From Citrobacter sp. wls619 (lineage in GTDB: Bacteria; Pseudomonadota; Gammaproteobacteria; Enterobacterales; Enterobacteriaceae), in the NCBI RefSeq assembly GCF_005281345.1, contig NZ_SZXJ01000083.1:78703-122083 (forward strand): a stretch of 43,381 bases of DNA, given 5' to 3'. The position numbers and the translations under genes were made by a program. This document shows, piece by piece, positions 19,013 through 26,816 of this stretch. Under the pieces are notes generated by a model, which saw only the letters and a program-made list of their open reading frames with translations, ran no database searches and was not told the DNA's origin. Position 1 is the stretch's first letter. Each line of letters starts with the position of its first letter.

Positions 19013-19375
19013 GTGTCCAATTTTGACGAATATCTTAAAAGTATTCATGATATAAATCTTTCATACTTGATTCTTGCGCAGCAACTCATTCGGCAAGATA
19101 AATTTGCTGCAGGGTTTCGACTCGGCATGTCGGAGGGGACTATTGATAATTTAAAAGAGTTATCATTGTCTCAGCTAATTAAGCTTTCGACAACAAATCA
19201 ACTCATCTGCCATTTACGGTTTGATAATGAAGTAATTATTGATAATTTGACTAAAGACTCTCGAATTGATGCGCTGCAACAGATTCATACAGGGATTATA
19301 TTGTCGACTAACTTGCTCAATTCCCTGGCTGATACCACAGGTGCGACCTTAGAAGAGGGACATCAAAATGTGTGA
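19013..19375 (+). CDS. flhD: Flagellar master regulator subunit FlhD
   Basis: FlhD joins FlhC in the FlhD4C2 activator of class 2 flagellar promoters. The protein is about 120 aa and has [33 protein letters not shown] and [18 protein letters not shown], all near-identical to E. coli FlhD. The GTG at 19013 is chosen over the ATG at 18986: GGGAG lies 6 bases before it, and it gives the normal short N-terminus. The stop overlaps the flhC ATG by 8 bases. The C-terminal end is Glu/His-rich and differs from E. coli. Confidence 0.94.
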   Translation: MSNFDEYLKSIHDINLSYLILAQQLIRQDKFAAGFRLGMSEGTIDNLKELSLSQLIKLSTTNQLICHLRFDNEVIIDNLTKDSRIDALQQIHTGIILSTNLLNSLADTTGATLEEGHQNV

Positions 19376-19922
19376 TAAAAGTTTGTTACAGGAAATTGAA
19401 GAAGTTAATATTGCAATGGGATTGATTAAATTGGGGGCCAGAATGCAAGTTCTTGAGTCAGAGACGTCATTAAGTCGTCGCCGACTTTTACGCTTGTATA
19501 AGGAGATTCGAGGTTGTCCTCCACCAAAAGGGATGCTGCCATTCTCTGAAGACTGGTTTATGTCATGGGAGCAAAATATACATTCATCAATGTTCTATAA
19601 TATTTATCTGTATTTGCAGAAAACGGCGCCAGGTCGTTCGATTGAGATATTGATGAAAACCTATAAACTTTATCTGGAACAGTGCGATTCTTGCTGTGAC
19701 GATAAGCCTGTTTTGGGATTAACCAGAGCCTGGACATTATTGCGTTTTATAAATTGCGGAATTATCTCACGTAAGCCATGTGGTGTATGTGGAGGTGGGT
19801 TTATTGTTACAACAGAAGTTATAAAAAAACCGTTTACGTGTAGTTTATGCAATCCACCGTCCCGTGCATTAAAAAAATCGCAAGTGAATAATGTAGGACT
19901 CATGGAGGCATTCTCTTTGTAG
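19368..19922 (+). CDS. flhC: Flagellar master regulator subunit FlhC
   Basis: Zinc-binding subunit of FlhD4C2, 184 aa (E. coli 192 aa). It keeps TLSRRRLL-like and [20 protein letters not shown] regions, and the four zinc ligands Cys138, Cys141, Cys158 and Cys161 fall at the same positions as in E. coli FlhC. The reading frame starts inside the flhD end, implying coupled translation. It is followed by motA after 85 bases, the same flhDC-motAB-cheAW order as in E. coli. Confidence 0.96.
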   Translation: MCDKSLLQEIEEVNIAMGLIKLGARMQVLESETSLSRRRLLRLYKEIRGCPPPKGMLPFSEDWFMSWEQNIHSSMFYNIYLYLQKTAPGRSIEILMKTYKLYLEQCDSCCDDKPVLGLTRAWTLLRFINCGIISRKPCGVCGGGFIVTTEVIKKPFTCSLCNPPSRALKKSQVNNVGLMEAFSL

Positions 19923-20007
19923 AAAGCACTGGTGGTATGAATGGGAAAATTACTAAAGCACAAGATGCCGCTATATCCACTGTAAATACTCAATAGAAGG
20001 GGTAAAT

Positions 20008-20904
20008 ATGTTAGTTATTTTTGGCTATCTTGTTGTTATTTCGACTGTATTTGGTGGTTTCTTTCTATCGGGTGGTAATCTTATCGCCCTGTTTCAGCCC
20101 TTGGAACTATTAATAATAGGCGGGGCGGGAATAGGGGCATTTATTGTGGGTAATAATGTTAAATCCCTGAAGGCGACTGGGAAAGCGTTAGTCACTCTTT
20201 TTGGTGGTAAACGTTACAGCAAGGCAATTTATATGGACTTGATGGCCTTGATGTTTCTCCTATTGTCTCAGAGTCGTATGCAAGGACTGATGTCGCTGGA
20301 GAAGCATATAGAAGACCCTAAAAATAGTGAAATTTTTAGCGCTTATCCCCGCTTAATGAGCGACCCGATGCTCTGTAACTTCATCCTGGATTACTTCCGT
20401 CTAATGATTGGCGGTAGTATGAATTCGCACGAGATTGAAGCATTGATGGATGAAGAAATTGAAACTTGCGAAGAAGAACTGGAAGTCCCTGCTAATAGTT
20501 TGAATACAGTCGGTGATGCCTTTCCTGCATTTGGCATCGTGGCTGCAGTAATGGGAGTGGTCAATGCCCTGGGAGCTGCGGATCGCCCTGCAGCTGAGCT
20601 TGGCATGCTAATTGGACATGCTTTAGTGGGGACTTTCCTCGGCATTCTTATTGCTTACGGATTTGTCTTGCCTTTGGCTACCCTGTTACGTCAGAAAAGT
20701 TCTGATCAAGTAAAAATTTTGCAATGCATTAAAGTGACTCTATTGTCAAGTCTCAACGGATATGCGCCACAAATTGCGGTGGAATTTGGCCGTAAGACGA
20801 TCTTTACCAGTGAGCGCCCTTCTTTTGAAGAATTAGAGGAGCATGTGCGAGAAGTTAAGTCTAGTGCTTCTTTAAAAGCTAAAACTCCGGATACTGCAAC
20901 ATGA
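20008..20904 (+). CDS. motA: Flagellar stator protein MotA
   Basis: Inner-membrane subunit of the proton-driven stator, 298 aa (E. coli 295 aa). Starts MLVIFGYLVVISTVFGGFFL, has four hydrophobic segments, and keeps Arg90 and Glu98, the cytoplasmic residues that contact FliG, at E. coli numbering. VGDAFPAFGIVAAVMGVVNA contains the conserved Pro173. AAGGGG precedes the ATG by 6 bases. It overlaps motB by four bases (ATGA). Confidence 0.96.
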   Translation: MLVIFGYLVVISTVFGGFFLSGGNLIALFQPLELLIIGGAGIGAFIVGNNVKSLKATGKALVTLFGGKRYSKAIYMDLMALMFLLLSQSRMQGLMSLEKHIEDPKNSEIFSAYPRLMSDPMLCNFILDYFRLMIGGSMNSHEIEALMDEEIETCEEELEVPANSLNTVGDAFPAFGIVAAVMGVVNALGAADRPAAELGMLIGHALVGTFLGILIAYGFVLPLATLLRQKSSDQVKILQCIKVTLLSSLNGYAPQIAVEFGRKTIFTSERPSFEELEEHVREVKSSASLKAKTPDTAT

Positions 20905-21806
20905 AGAGCAGTACACCTGTAATTATTTCCCGTAAGCGTAAAAAGAAAAAACATGCCCATCATGGTGGTACCTGGAAAATTGCTTACGCAGATTTTATGA
21001 CTGCAATGATGGCTTTTTTTTTGGTGATGTGGCTGATCTCACAAACAACCAGCGGACAACGTGAACTTATTGCTGATTATTTCCGACAGCCACTGAAACC
21101 ATCAATGGCGAAAGGCGATAAGACTAGCCTTAGTGACAGTATGATTCCTGGCGGTGGAAATGATCTGACAAAATCAGATGGAGAAGTTGCAAAAAGGAAA
21201 CTTACTGAGGAAAAACGTGATAAATGGATGGAAAATCTCAAAAGAGCAAAGGATAAGTTACAAAAATTGATTGAAACAGATCCTCGGCTGAATAATTTCA
21301 AGTCCAACATTTTGATGCGATTGACCAACGATGGCTTACTCATTCAAATAACAGATTCTCCTGACCGGCCGATGTTTAGAGTGGGGAGTGAGAAACCAGA
21401 GTCATATATGAATGGTATTTTGCAAGCGTTGGCTCCTTTGCTACAAACATTACCGAATAAGCTAAGTTTGACTGGTCATACAGATTCTTTGCCCTATGCC
21501 GGAGGTGAAGGAGGATACAGTAATTGGGAGCTTTCATCTGGGCGCGCGAATGCCGCTCGTCGGGTATTAGTCCAATCTAGCCTGAGTGATGAGCAGTTTC
21601 TGCGAGTTATCGGAACTGGTAGCCGGATGCCGTTGGAAAATACTCTCCCTGAGAATCCGGTGAATCGACGGATCAGCATTTTGGTATTGAGCAAAGCAAA
21701 AGAACAGGAAATCCGTTTGGAAGACACACGAATGCAAAATCCAGTGAGTACCCTGGACGGCATCGTGCAGAGGAACGTGCAGGGGTATACTGATGGATAT
21801 GAATGA
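20901..21806 (+). CDS. motB: Flagellar stator protein MotB
   Basis: Peptidoglycan-anchored stator subunit, 301 aa (E. coli 308 aa). One N-terminal membrane segment follows HHGGTWKIAYADFMTAMMAF. Asp31 in it corresponds to the proton-carrying Asp32 of E. coli, marking a proton rather than sodium stator. The C-terminal OmpA-like domain has LSLTGHTDSLPYAG and NWELSSGRANAARRVL. It overlaps cheA by 14 bases. Confidence 0.96.
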   Translation: MKSSTPVIISRKRKKKKHAHHGGTWKIAYADFMTAMMAFFLVMWLISQTTSGQRELIADYFRQPLKPSMAKGDKTSLSDSMIPGGGNDLTKSDGEVAKRKLTEEKRDKWMENLKRAKDKLQKLIETDPRLNNFKSNILMRLTNDGLLIQITDSPDRPMFRVGSEKPESYMNGILQALAPLLQTLPNKLSLTGHTDSLPYAGGEGGYSNWELSSGRANAARRVLVQSSLSDEQFLRVIGTGSRMPLENTLPENPVNRRISILVLSKAKEQEIRLEDTRMQNPVSTLDGIVQRNVQGYTDGYE

Positions 21807-23748
21807 TTTTTCAGATATTTTTTTTACTGAAGCCGAAGAGTTGTTGGGAGAAATGGAACAACTTTTACTTCAGCTTGATATAACTTCACCTAATCCGGAG
21901 CATCTTAATGCTATTTTCCGAGCCGCTCATTCTCTTAAAGGTGGTGCGGGAACCTTTGGATTTAACGCATTGCAGGAAACGACTCATTTATTAGAAAATA
22001 TACTCGACAAAATGCGTGGCGGAGAATTTACTCTTAGCCGGTCTATCGTTAATTTATTTCTCGAATGCAAGGATATTATGCAAATGCAGCTGGAGGCCTA
22101 TCAATCATCACAAGAACCTGATGAGGTTAGCTATCGCTATATTTGTGATGCATTACGTCAGCTAGCTCTCGAAAACACAAGTGAATCCTCCCAAGTGAAT
22201 GATGTAAACTTTCCCAAACCTGTGAAAGATAATCATTCGGCAGAAGAAATTCTGCAGATCACACTCAGTAAAGTATCTGATAGTGAACAAGTAGCGCTAC
22301 GAGAAGAACTCTCTCATATGGGAGATATTATCGAAATGGCGATTCTTGACGATAGCATGACAGTAGAATTGAGAACTTCAGTATCAATTAATGATATTAC
22401 AGCCGTGCTGTGTTTTGCTCTGGATGAGTCGCAAATTTTAATCAGAACAATGGTAAATGAGCCTAAGCCAGAGGTTTTCGCTGCGACTGTAGCAGAACCT
22501 TCAGCTCTTCCCTCTGCCCCTGTTCGTAATACTAGCAGCGAGTCGGGTAGCATTCGTGTCGCAGTAAGTAAAGTTGACCAAATTATTAACCAGGTTGGTG
22601 AACTAATTATTACTCAAGCAATGTTATCTCAATTATCAAAAAAACTTGATCCTACCAGCTTTGATTTATTATCTAACTGTGTCGCACAGATGGAGCGTAA
22701 CACTCGTGAATTACAAGCATCGGTAATGTCCATTCGTATGATGCCCATGGATTATGTATTTAGCCGCTTTCCGCGTTTGGTGCATGACCTTGGTTCTCGA
22801 TTGAATAAAGAGGTTGAACTTACACTTCGCGGTGGCTCTGCCGAACTCGATAAGAGCCTTATTGAGCGTATTATTGATCCCCTTACCCATTTAGTCCGTA
22901 ATAGTCTCGATCATGGTATTGAGGAAAAAGAAATGCGGGCGGAGAAAGGTAAGCCTGTGGTTGGTAGTCTTATCTTATCTGCGGAACACCATGGGGGAAA
23001 CATTGTCATTGAAGTGATCGATGATGGTGCGGGATTGAACAGAGAGAGAATTATTTCCAAAGCCCGATCTAAGGGTATGAGCATTAGCGATACCATTAGT
23101 GATGAAGAGGTTTGGATGTTAATTTTTGCCGCTGGTTTTTCTACTGCAGAAAGTGTCACTGATGTATCTGGTCGTGGTGTTGGTATGGATGTTGTTCGCC
23201 GTAATATTTTAGCGATGGGCGGTCATGTTGAAGTCATATCGGCTGCGGGAACTGGAACGACTATTCGCATTATTTTACCTCTTACCTTGGCTATTCTGGA
23301 TGGGATGTTGGTAAAGGTTGGCGATGAAATTTATGTTTTGCCGTTAAATGCGGTAATGGAGTCGTTAAAGCCCAGGGAAGAAATGTTATGCAGATTTGTC
23401 GGTCAGGAGTGCTTGTTGCAAATTCGTGGCGAGTATCTCCCACTCGTTATGTTGCGCCAGCGCCTTTCTGTTTTGGGCGAAAATAATCCCGAAGAGGGGA
23501 TCGTGGTGATAGTACAAAGCGCGGGTTGTCGATATGCGCTGTGGGTAGATCAACTCATTGGGCAGCAGCAAGTGGTGGTTAAAAATTTAGAACAAAACTA
23601 TCGTAAAGTTTCAGGTGTTTCGGCTGCTACTATTTTGGGAGATGGAAGTGTCTCACTCATCCTTGATGTGGTTGAATTATCTACACTTGCCAATGATCAA
23701 AACAATAGTGCCTGGACAATGTCTGGTAAAGAAGGAGTTATTTCATGA
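21793..23748 (+). CDS. cheA: Chemotaxis histidine kinase CheA
   Basis: Receptor-coupled kinase, 651 aa (E. coli 654 aa). P1 has [16 protein letters not shown] with phospho-accepting His46. P2 (CheY/CheB docking) is retained around residues 150-220 ([23 protein letters not shown]). P3 dimerisation and P4 ATPase follow, with [23 protein letters not shown] and [15 protein letters not shown]-terminal CheW-like P5 closes the protein. The ATG at 21793 is 6 bases after AGGGGT, within the motB end. All catalytic motifs are intact, yet no gene for its phosphorylation target CheY is in the window. Confidence 0.96.
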   Translation: MDMNDFSDIFFTEAEELLGEMEQLLLQLDITSPNPEHLNAIFRAAHSLKGGAGTFGFNALQETTHLLENILDKMRGGEFTLSRSIVNLFLECKDIMQMQLEAYQSSQEPDEVSYRYICDALRQLALENTSESSQVNDVNFPKPVKDNHSAEEILQITLSKVSDSEQVALREELSHMGDIIEMAILDDSMTVELRTSVSINDITAVLCFALDESQILIRTMVNEPKPEVFAATVAEPSALPSAPVRNTSSESGSIRVAVSKVDQIINQVGELIITQAMLSQLSKKLDPTSFDLLSNCVAQMERNTRELQASVMSIRMMPMDYVFSRFPRLVHDLGSRLNKEVELTLRGGSAELDKSLIERIIDPLTHLVRNSLDHGIEEKEMRAEKGKPVVGSLILSAEHHGGNIVIEVIDDGAGLNRERIISKARSKGMSISDTISDEEVWMLIFAAGFSTAESVTDVSGRGVGMDVVRRNILAMGGHVEVISAAGTGTTIRIILPLTLAILDGMLVKVGDEIYVLPLNAVMESLKPREEMLCRFVGQECLLQIRGEYLPLVMLRQRLSVLGENNPEEGIVVIVQSAGCRYALWVDQLIGQQQVVVKNLEQNYRKVSGVSAATILGDGSVSLILDVVELSTLANDQNNSAWTMSGKEGVIS

Positions 23749-24248
23749 CATCAGTAACGACTAAATCCTCACTGGCTAATGCTATTTCTGAAGAATATCT
23801 TATTTTTCGATTAGGCAATGAGGAGTATGGTATTGATATCTTAAAGGTTCAAGAAATTCGTGGTTGTGACAATATGACCAGAATTCCCAATTCACCGGAT
23901 TTTATTACTGGTGTAACAAACTTGCGTGGCGTTATTGTTCCGATTATTGATTTGCGTGTTCGTTTTGATATGCCGAACAATCAACATGATGAAAATACGG
24001 CAGTTATTATTCTAAATCTTAATAATCGTGTAGCAGGGATTGTTGTTGATGGTGTGGTTGATGTCTTATCGATGAATGTTGAGCAAATCAAACCTACTCC
24101 TGATGTTGCCTCTGTGTTATCAAGTCGATATTTGCTTGGTCTTGGAGTAATGGACGAAAGAATGATTATTCTTGTAAATATTGAAAAATTACTTAGTCGT
24201 GAAGAAATGGAACAAGTCGATTCTGTTATGGAAATAGCAGAAAAATAA
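23745..24248 (+). CDS. cheW: Chemotaxis coupling protein CheW
   Basis: Couples receptors to CheA in the polar array. 167 aa, the same length as E. coli CheW. Contains [20 protein letters not shown] and [20 protein letters not shown], family signatures. Starts within the cheA stop (ATGA overlap). Last gene of the flhDC-motAB-cheAW run. Confidence 0.96.
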   Translation: MTSVTTKSSLANAISEEYLIFRLGNEEYGIDILKVQEIRGCDNMTRIPNSPDFITGVTNLRGVIVPIIDLRVRFDMPNNQHDENTAVIILNLNNRVAGIVVDGVVDVLSMNVEQIKPTPDVASVLSSRYLLGLGVMDERMIILVNIEKLLSREEMEQVDSVMEIAEK

Positions 24249-24598
24249 TAATTTTGCCACGGTGATGTCGTGAGATCGCAATTGGTAAATGAGTATATTT
24301 TTACTGCGTAGTCATTATGTGATTTTTTATTTTGCAGTCACTATCTCACTGTCGTTGCATGAATAAATACTTTGCTTATTTGTTAATGATTCTTTAAGTC
24401 GTCCAAATAAGATTGTGTGTAATTTAAACGGAATGAGGAATATAAGATAATACTGATGTGCTAAATGTTATTCCTGATATATTTTATTCTCAATAAATAC
24501 AGAATGACCAAAATAAAGGGCAGGATATTCGCAAAAGAATAATCTTGCCCTTTTAGTATCTATAGAGATAAGTCGATATTCATTATAAAGATATTTTT
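24249..24598. other. Gene-free stretch after cheW
   Basis: 350 AT-rich bases with no convincing reading frame. In E. coli cheW is followed by receptor genes and cheRBYZ; nothing of cheR, cheB, cheY or cheZ is recognisable here. A terminator-like hairpin occupies 24515-24554. Confidence 0.5.
24515..24554 (+). terminator. Terminator after cheW
   Basis: A 12-bp stem (24515-24526 with 24542-24553, one G-U pair) contains AAAGGGCA and TGCCCTTT; three further pairs lie inside and the tip GCAAAA closes it. Its 3' end merges with a run of four T, and A-rich sequence precedes it, so it could stop transcription in both directions. It lies about 270 bases after cheW. Confidence 0.65.
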
Positions 24599-24727
24599 AT
24601 GTCTAACAAAGAAGGAATGTTATTTACAGAGCTCAATTGGAAAACTTGCATCGCTTCATTCACCTGCGCAGTTGCAATTTTCTCTATGATGAGTTACTTC
24701 TCAGCTAGCTGCTTGCAAAAAGGATGA
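24599..24727 (+). CDS. Possible 42-aa membrane peptide
   Basis: A short frame starts with ATG at 24599 and encodes 42 aa. The N-terminus is polar (MSNKEGMLFTELNWKT), followed by a hydrophobic stretch of about 17 residues beginning CIASFTCAVAIFSMM, and it ends SCLQKG. This looks like a single-span membrane protein. It lies between two hairpins, so it could be its own short transcript. There is no good Shine-Dalgarno sequence (only AAAG upstream) and no family that I recognise, so it may not be a gene. Confidence 0.3.
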   Translation: MSNKEGMLFTELNWKTCIASFTCAVAIFSMMSYFSASCLQKG

Positions 24728-24747
24728 CTCCTATATGAACTTGAAAA

Positions 24748-24775
24748 GTGGGTTATTCAGTAATTAATAACCCAC
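24748..24775 (-). terminator. Terminator between small frame and receptor gene
   Basis: A perfect 10-bp inverted repeat, GTGGGTTATT (24748-24757) with AATAACCCAC (24766-24775), has an 8-base loop. On the minus strand it is followed by UUUUC, so it fits as the end of the receptor gene transcript, 110 bases after that stop codon. It also lies 20 bases after the small frame on the plus strand. Confidence 0.65.
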
Positions 24776-24885
24776 ACCTTATCCTTCGTTAAATAATTAA
24801 ACCACACGATAGTGCTATTTAGAATGTGCTCCAGTTTTTTCGGGAAGACATCGGATCAGATAAAGGGATATTAGTGACTGAAGCA

Positions 24886-26454
24886 TCATGTTTCTCTTGA
24901 AATATGTTGAGATATATGAAATACAGCAACGGACTCATTCAGACGGCCGGCTTGTTCTTCCAACGATACTGCTGCGGACGCAGATTGCTCAACAAGGGCC
25001 GCATTTTGCTGGGTAACGCGATCCATTTCACAAACGGCTCTTCCTACCAGATCTATACCACGGCTTTGTTCATCAGACGCAGATGAAATTTCTTTCATGA
25101 TGTCTGCGACCCGAGTAACAGCACTGACAATTTCCCCCATAGTTTCTCCGGCATGCTCAACGAGCCTTGATCCATTCTCCACACGCTGGACCGAATCTTC
25201 AATAAGGCATTTAATTTCCTGCGCTGCATGGGCACTTCTCTGTGCCAGATTACGGACTTCACTCGCGACAACGGCAAATCCGCGCCCTTGCTCACCGGCA
25301 CGTGCAGCCTCTACCGCAGCATTCAGTGCCAGGATGTTTGTCTGGAAAGCTATACTGTCAATAACACTGTTAATATCAGCGATTCTTTGCGAACTGGTTC
25401 CAATATCCTTCATCGTATCAACGACATTGTTAACAACCTTTCCTCCTCGTTGGGCCGTACTAGATGCTGTTAATGCCAGATCATTGGCCAGGCGTGCATT
25501 CTCAGCGTTCTGTCGGACGGTTGCTGTCAGTTCTTCCATGCTTGCTGCGGTTTCTTCAAGGGATGCTGCTTGTTGCTCAGTACGGGATGACAAATTATTA
25601 TTATCATTGGCTATTTCGCTTAGCCCACTATATATTGTTTCGGAACCATTACGCACATCCCCGACGATTCTGGCCAACTCAGCTTGCATATGGCGTAATG
25701 AATTAGCCAATTTTCCCATTTCATTACTTCCATGTACGCTATTTGGCTTGATAAGATTACCATCAGCTATAGATTGAATGTTTGTGATCAGATGATTAAG
25801 CGGTGTAATCAAAATATTTTTTATGCCTAACCACGCTGCAATAATGACGATAACTAGCGCTGAAATTACAAAGGCTAACACCTTCAGTGTTCTTGAAAAA
25901 GCTTCAGTATTGGTTCTTTCTATGGTTTGATATTCTTTATTGTGAATGGCCATATAATTATCATACTGCTTTTCATATTCGTTTTGGTACTTTTGTGTTG
26001 GTTGGACTATAAAACCTTTAATGTCTTTTTTTTCCCAACAAAACATCAATTCGTCTAAAGCAGAAATGTACGTAGAATAGGTGCTTGTAAGATCTGATAA
26101 CAACGCCACGTTAACTGCGGCAGGTAATGACTCAAATAACTCCCAATGCGTTTTTGCATTCTTTAAACTCTGCCTGGCAACTTCTACACTCTTGATAACC
26201 TCTTCATGATCGAAGTTGTAATTATATTCTTGTAATAAAATTATACCTCGATACATCATTAATCTGGTCTTCATCAACTCTAACCAAACACTCTCTTGTG
26301 CTTTAGCGCGATCTACCATTTTGTAAAGTGTCACAAAATTATTATTGTTATTATTAAGTGCGCTAAAAAAGACAAAGCACGAAGTCGCCAAAAGTCCACT
26401 AAAAATAATAACGATAATTGATAGTCCAGAAGTAATTTTAATTCTATTTAACAT
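24886..26454 (-). CDS. Methyl-accepting chemotaxis protein without tether
   Basis: Second chemoreceptor, 522 aa. TM1 (about residues 8-31), periplasmic helical sensor (32-188) with an Asn run at 34-39, TM2 (191-210), HAMP, then the signalling hairpin [20 protein letters not shown] with [20 protein letters not shown]. It ends HISQHISRET, so it lacks a C-terminal NWETF-type pentapeptide. Without one it should depend on neighbouring tethered receptors for efficient methylation, as E. coli Trg and Tap do. It is transcribed toward cheW. A -10-like GCCAATAA (26503 to 26496, 7 of 8 to the sigma-28 consensus) lies upstream, but its -35 match is poor. Confidence 0.92.
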   Translation of the reverse strand: MLNRIKITSGLSIIVIIFSGLLATSCFVFFSALNNNNNNFVTLYKMVDRAKAQESVWLELMKTRLMMYRGIILLQEYNYNFDHEEVIKSVEVARQSLKNAKTHWELFESLPAAVNVALLSDLTSTYSTYISALDELMFCWEKKDIKGFIVQPTQKYQNEYEKQYDNYMAIHNKEYQTIERTNTEAFSRTLKVLAFVISALVIVIIAAWLGIKNILITPLNHLITNIQSIADGNLIKPNSVHGSNEMGKLANSLRHMQAELARIVGDVRNGSETIYSGLSEIANDNNNLSSRTEQQAASLEETAASMEELTATVRQNAENARLANDLALTASSTAQRGGKVVNNVVDTMKDIGTSSQRIADINSVIDSIAFQTNILALNAAVEAARAGEQGRGFAVVASEVRNLAQRSAHAAQEIKCLIEDSVQRVENGSRLVEHAGETMGEIVSAVTRVADIMKEISSASDEQSRGIDLVGRAVCEMDRVTQQNAALVEQSASAAVSLEEQAGRLNESVAVFHISQHISRET

Positions 26455-26816
26455 GCTGATACCTTAGTTAATTCCAGTTTTTATACTATTACAAATTATT
26501 GGCTGCATTTTTAACTATATAAATCACTCACTATTAAAAGTGTTTGTAGATTATGTAAGTAAAACGTAGTAAATAATTTTTTAATATAACCTCATTACAT
26601 CACCTCATTTCTACTTCTTTAATATCTATCGGTGATATCTCAATCGTCTAAAGGAGATGGGTTTGATTTAGTGATCAAAATCAATAAGTTACGATTCACT
26701 GGGCGGCGCTGGTACGATCTAAACAAGCATTTTTAGCCCACTTTCTGGCGGGCAAGTGTTGATTGGCTAAAAAATATACATAACACGAGTTTGTATCGTA
26801 AATTAAGAGCTGCACA
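26455..26816. other. Junction between flagellar locus and catabolic cluster
   Basis: 362 bases with no gene seen. The left two thirds is AT-rich upstream sequence of the receptor gene. Base composition shifts to the more GC-rich pattern of the next cluster near its right end. The only structure seen is a perfect 9-bp inverted repeat at 26730-26738 and 26765-26773. Confidence 0.5.
26730..26773. repeat. Inverted repeat downstream of the sigma-54 activator gene
   Basis: TTTTTAGCC (26730-26738) and GGCTAAAAA (26765-26773) are perfect 9-bp inverted copies. Between them a smaller GCCC/GGGC hairpin (26736-26739 with 26750-26753) can form. It lies 44 bases beyond the stop of the minus-strand activator gene and could be its transcript end, although it has no U-run after the stem on that strand. 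Confidence 0.45.

Noticed and set aside
19923-20007. Sigma-28 promoter for motA
   Set aside because: GCCGCTAT is present but no -35 element lies 11 bases upstream; motA is more simply read from the flhDC promoter.
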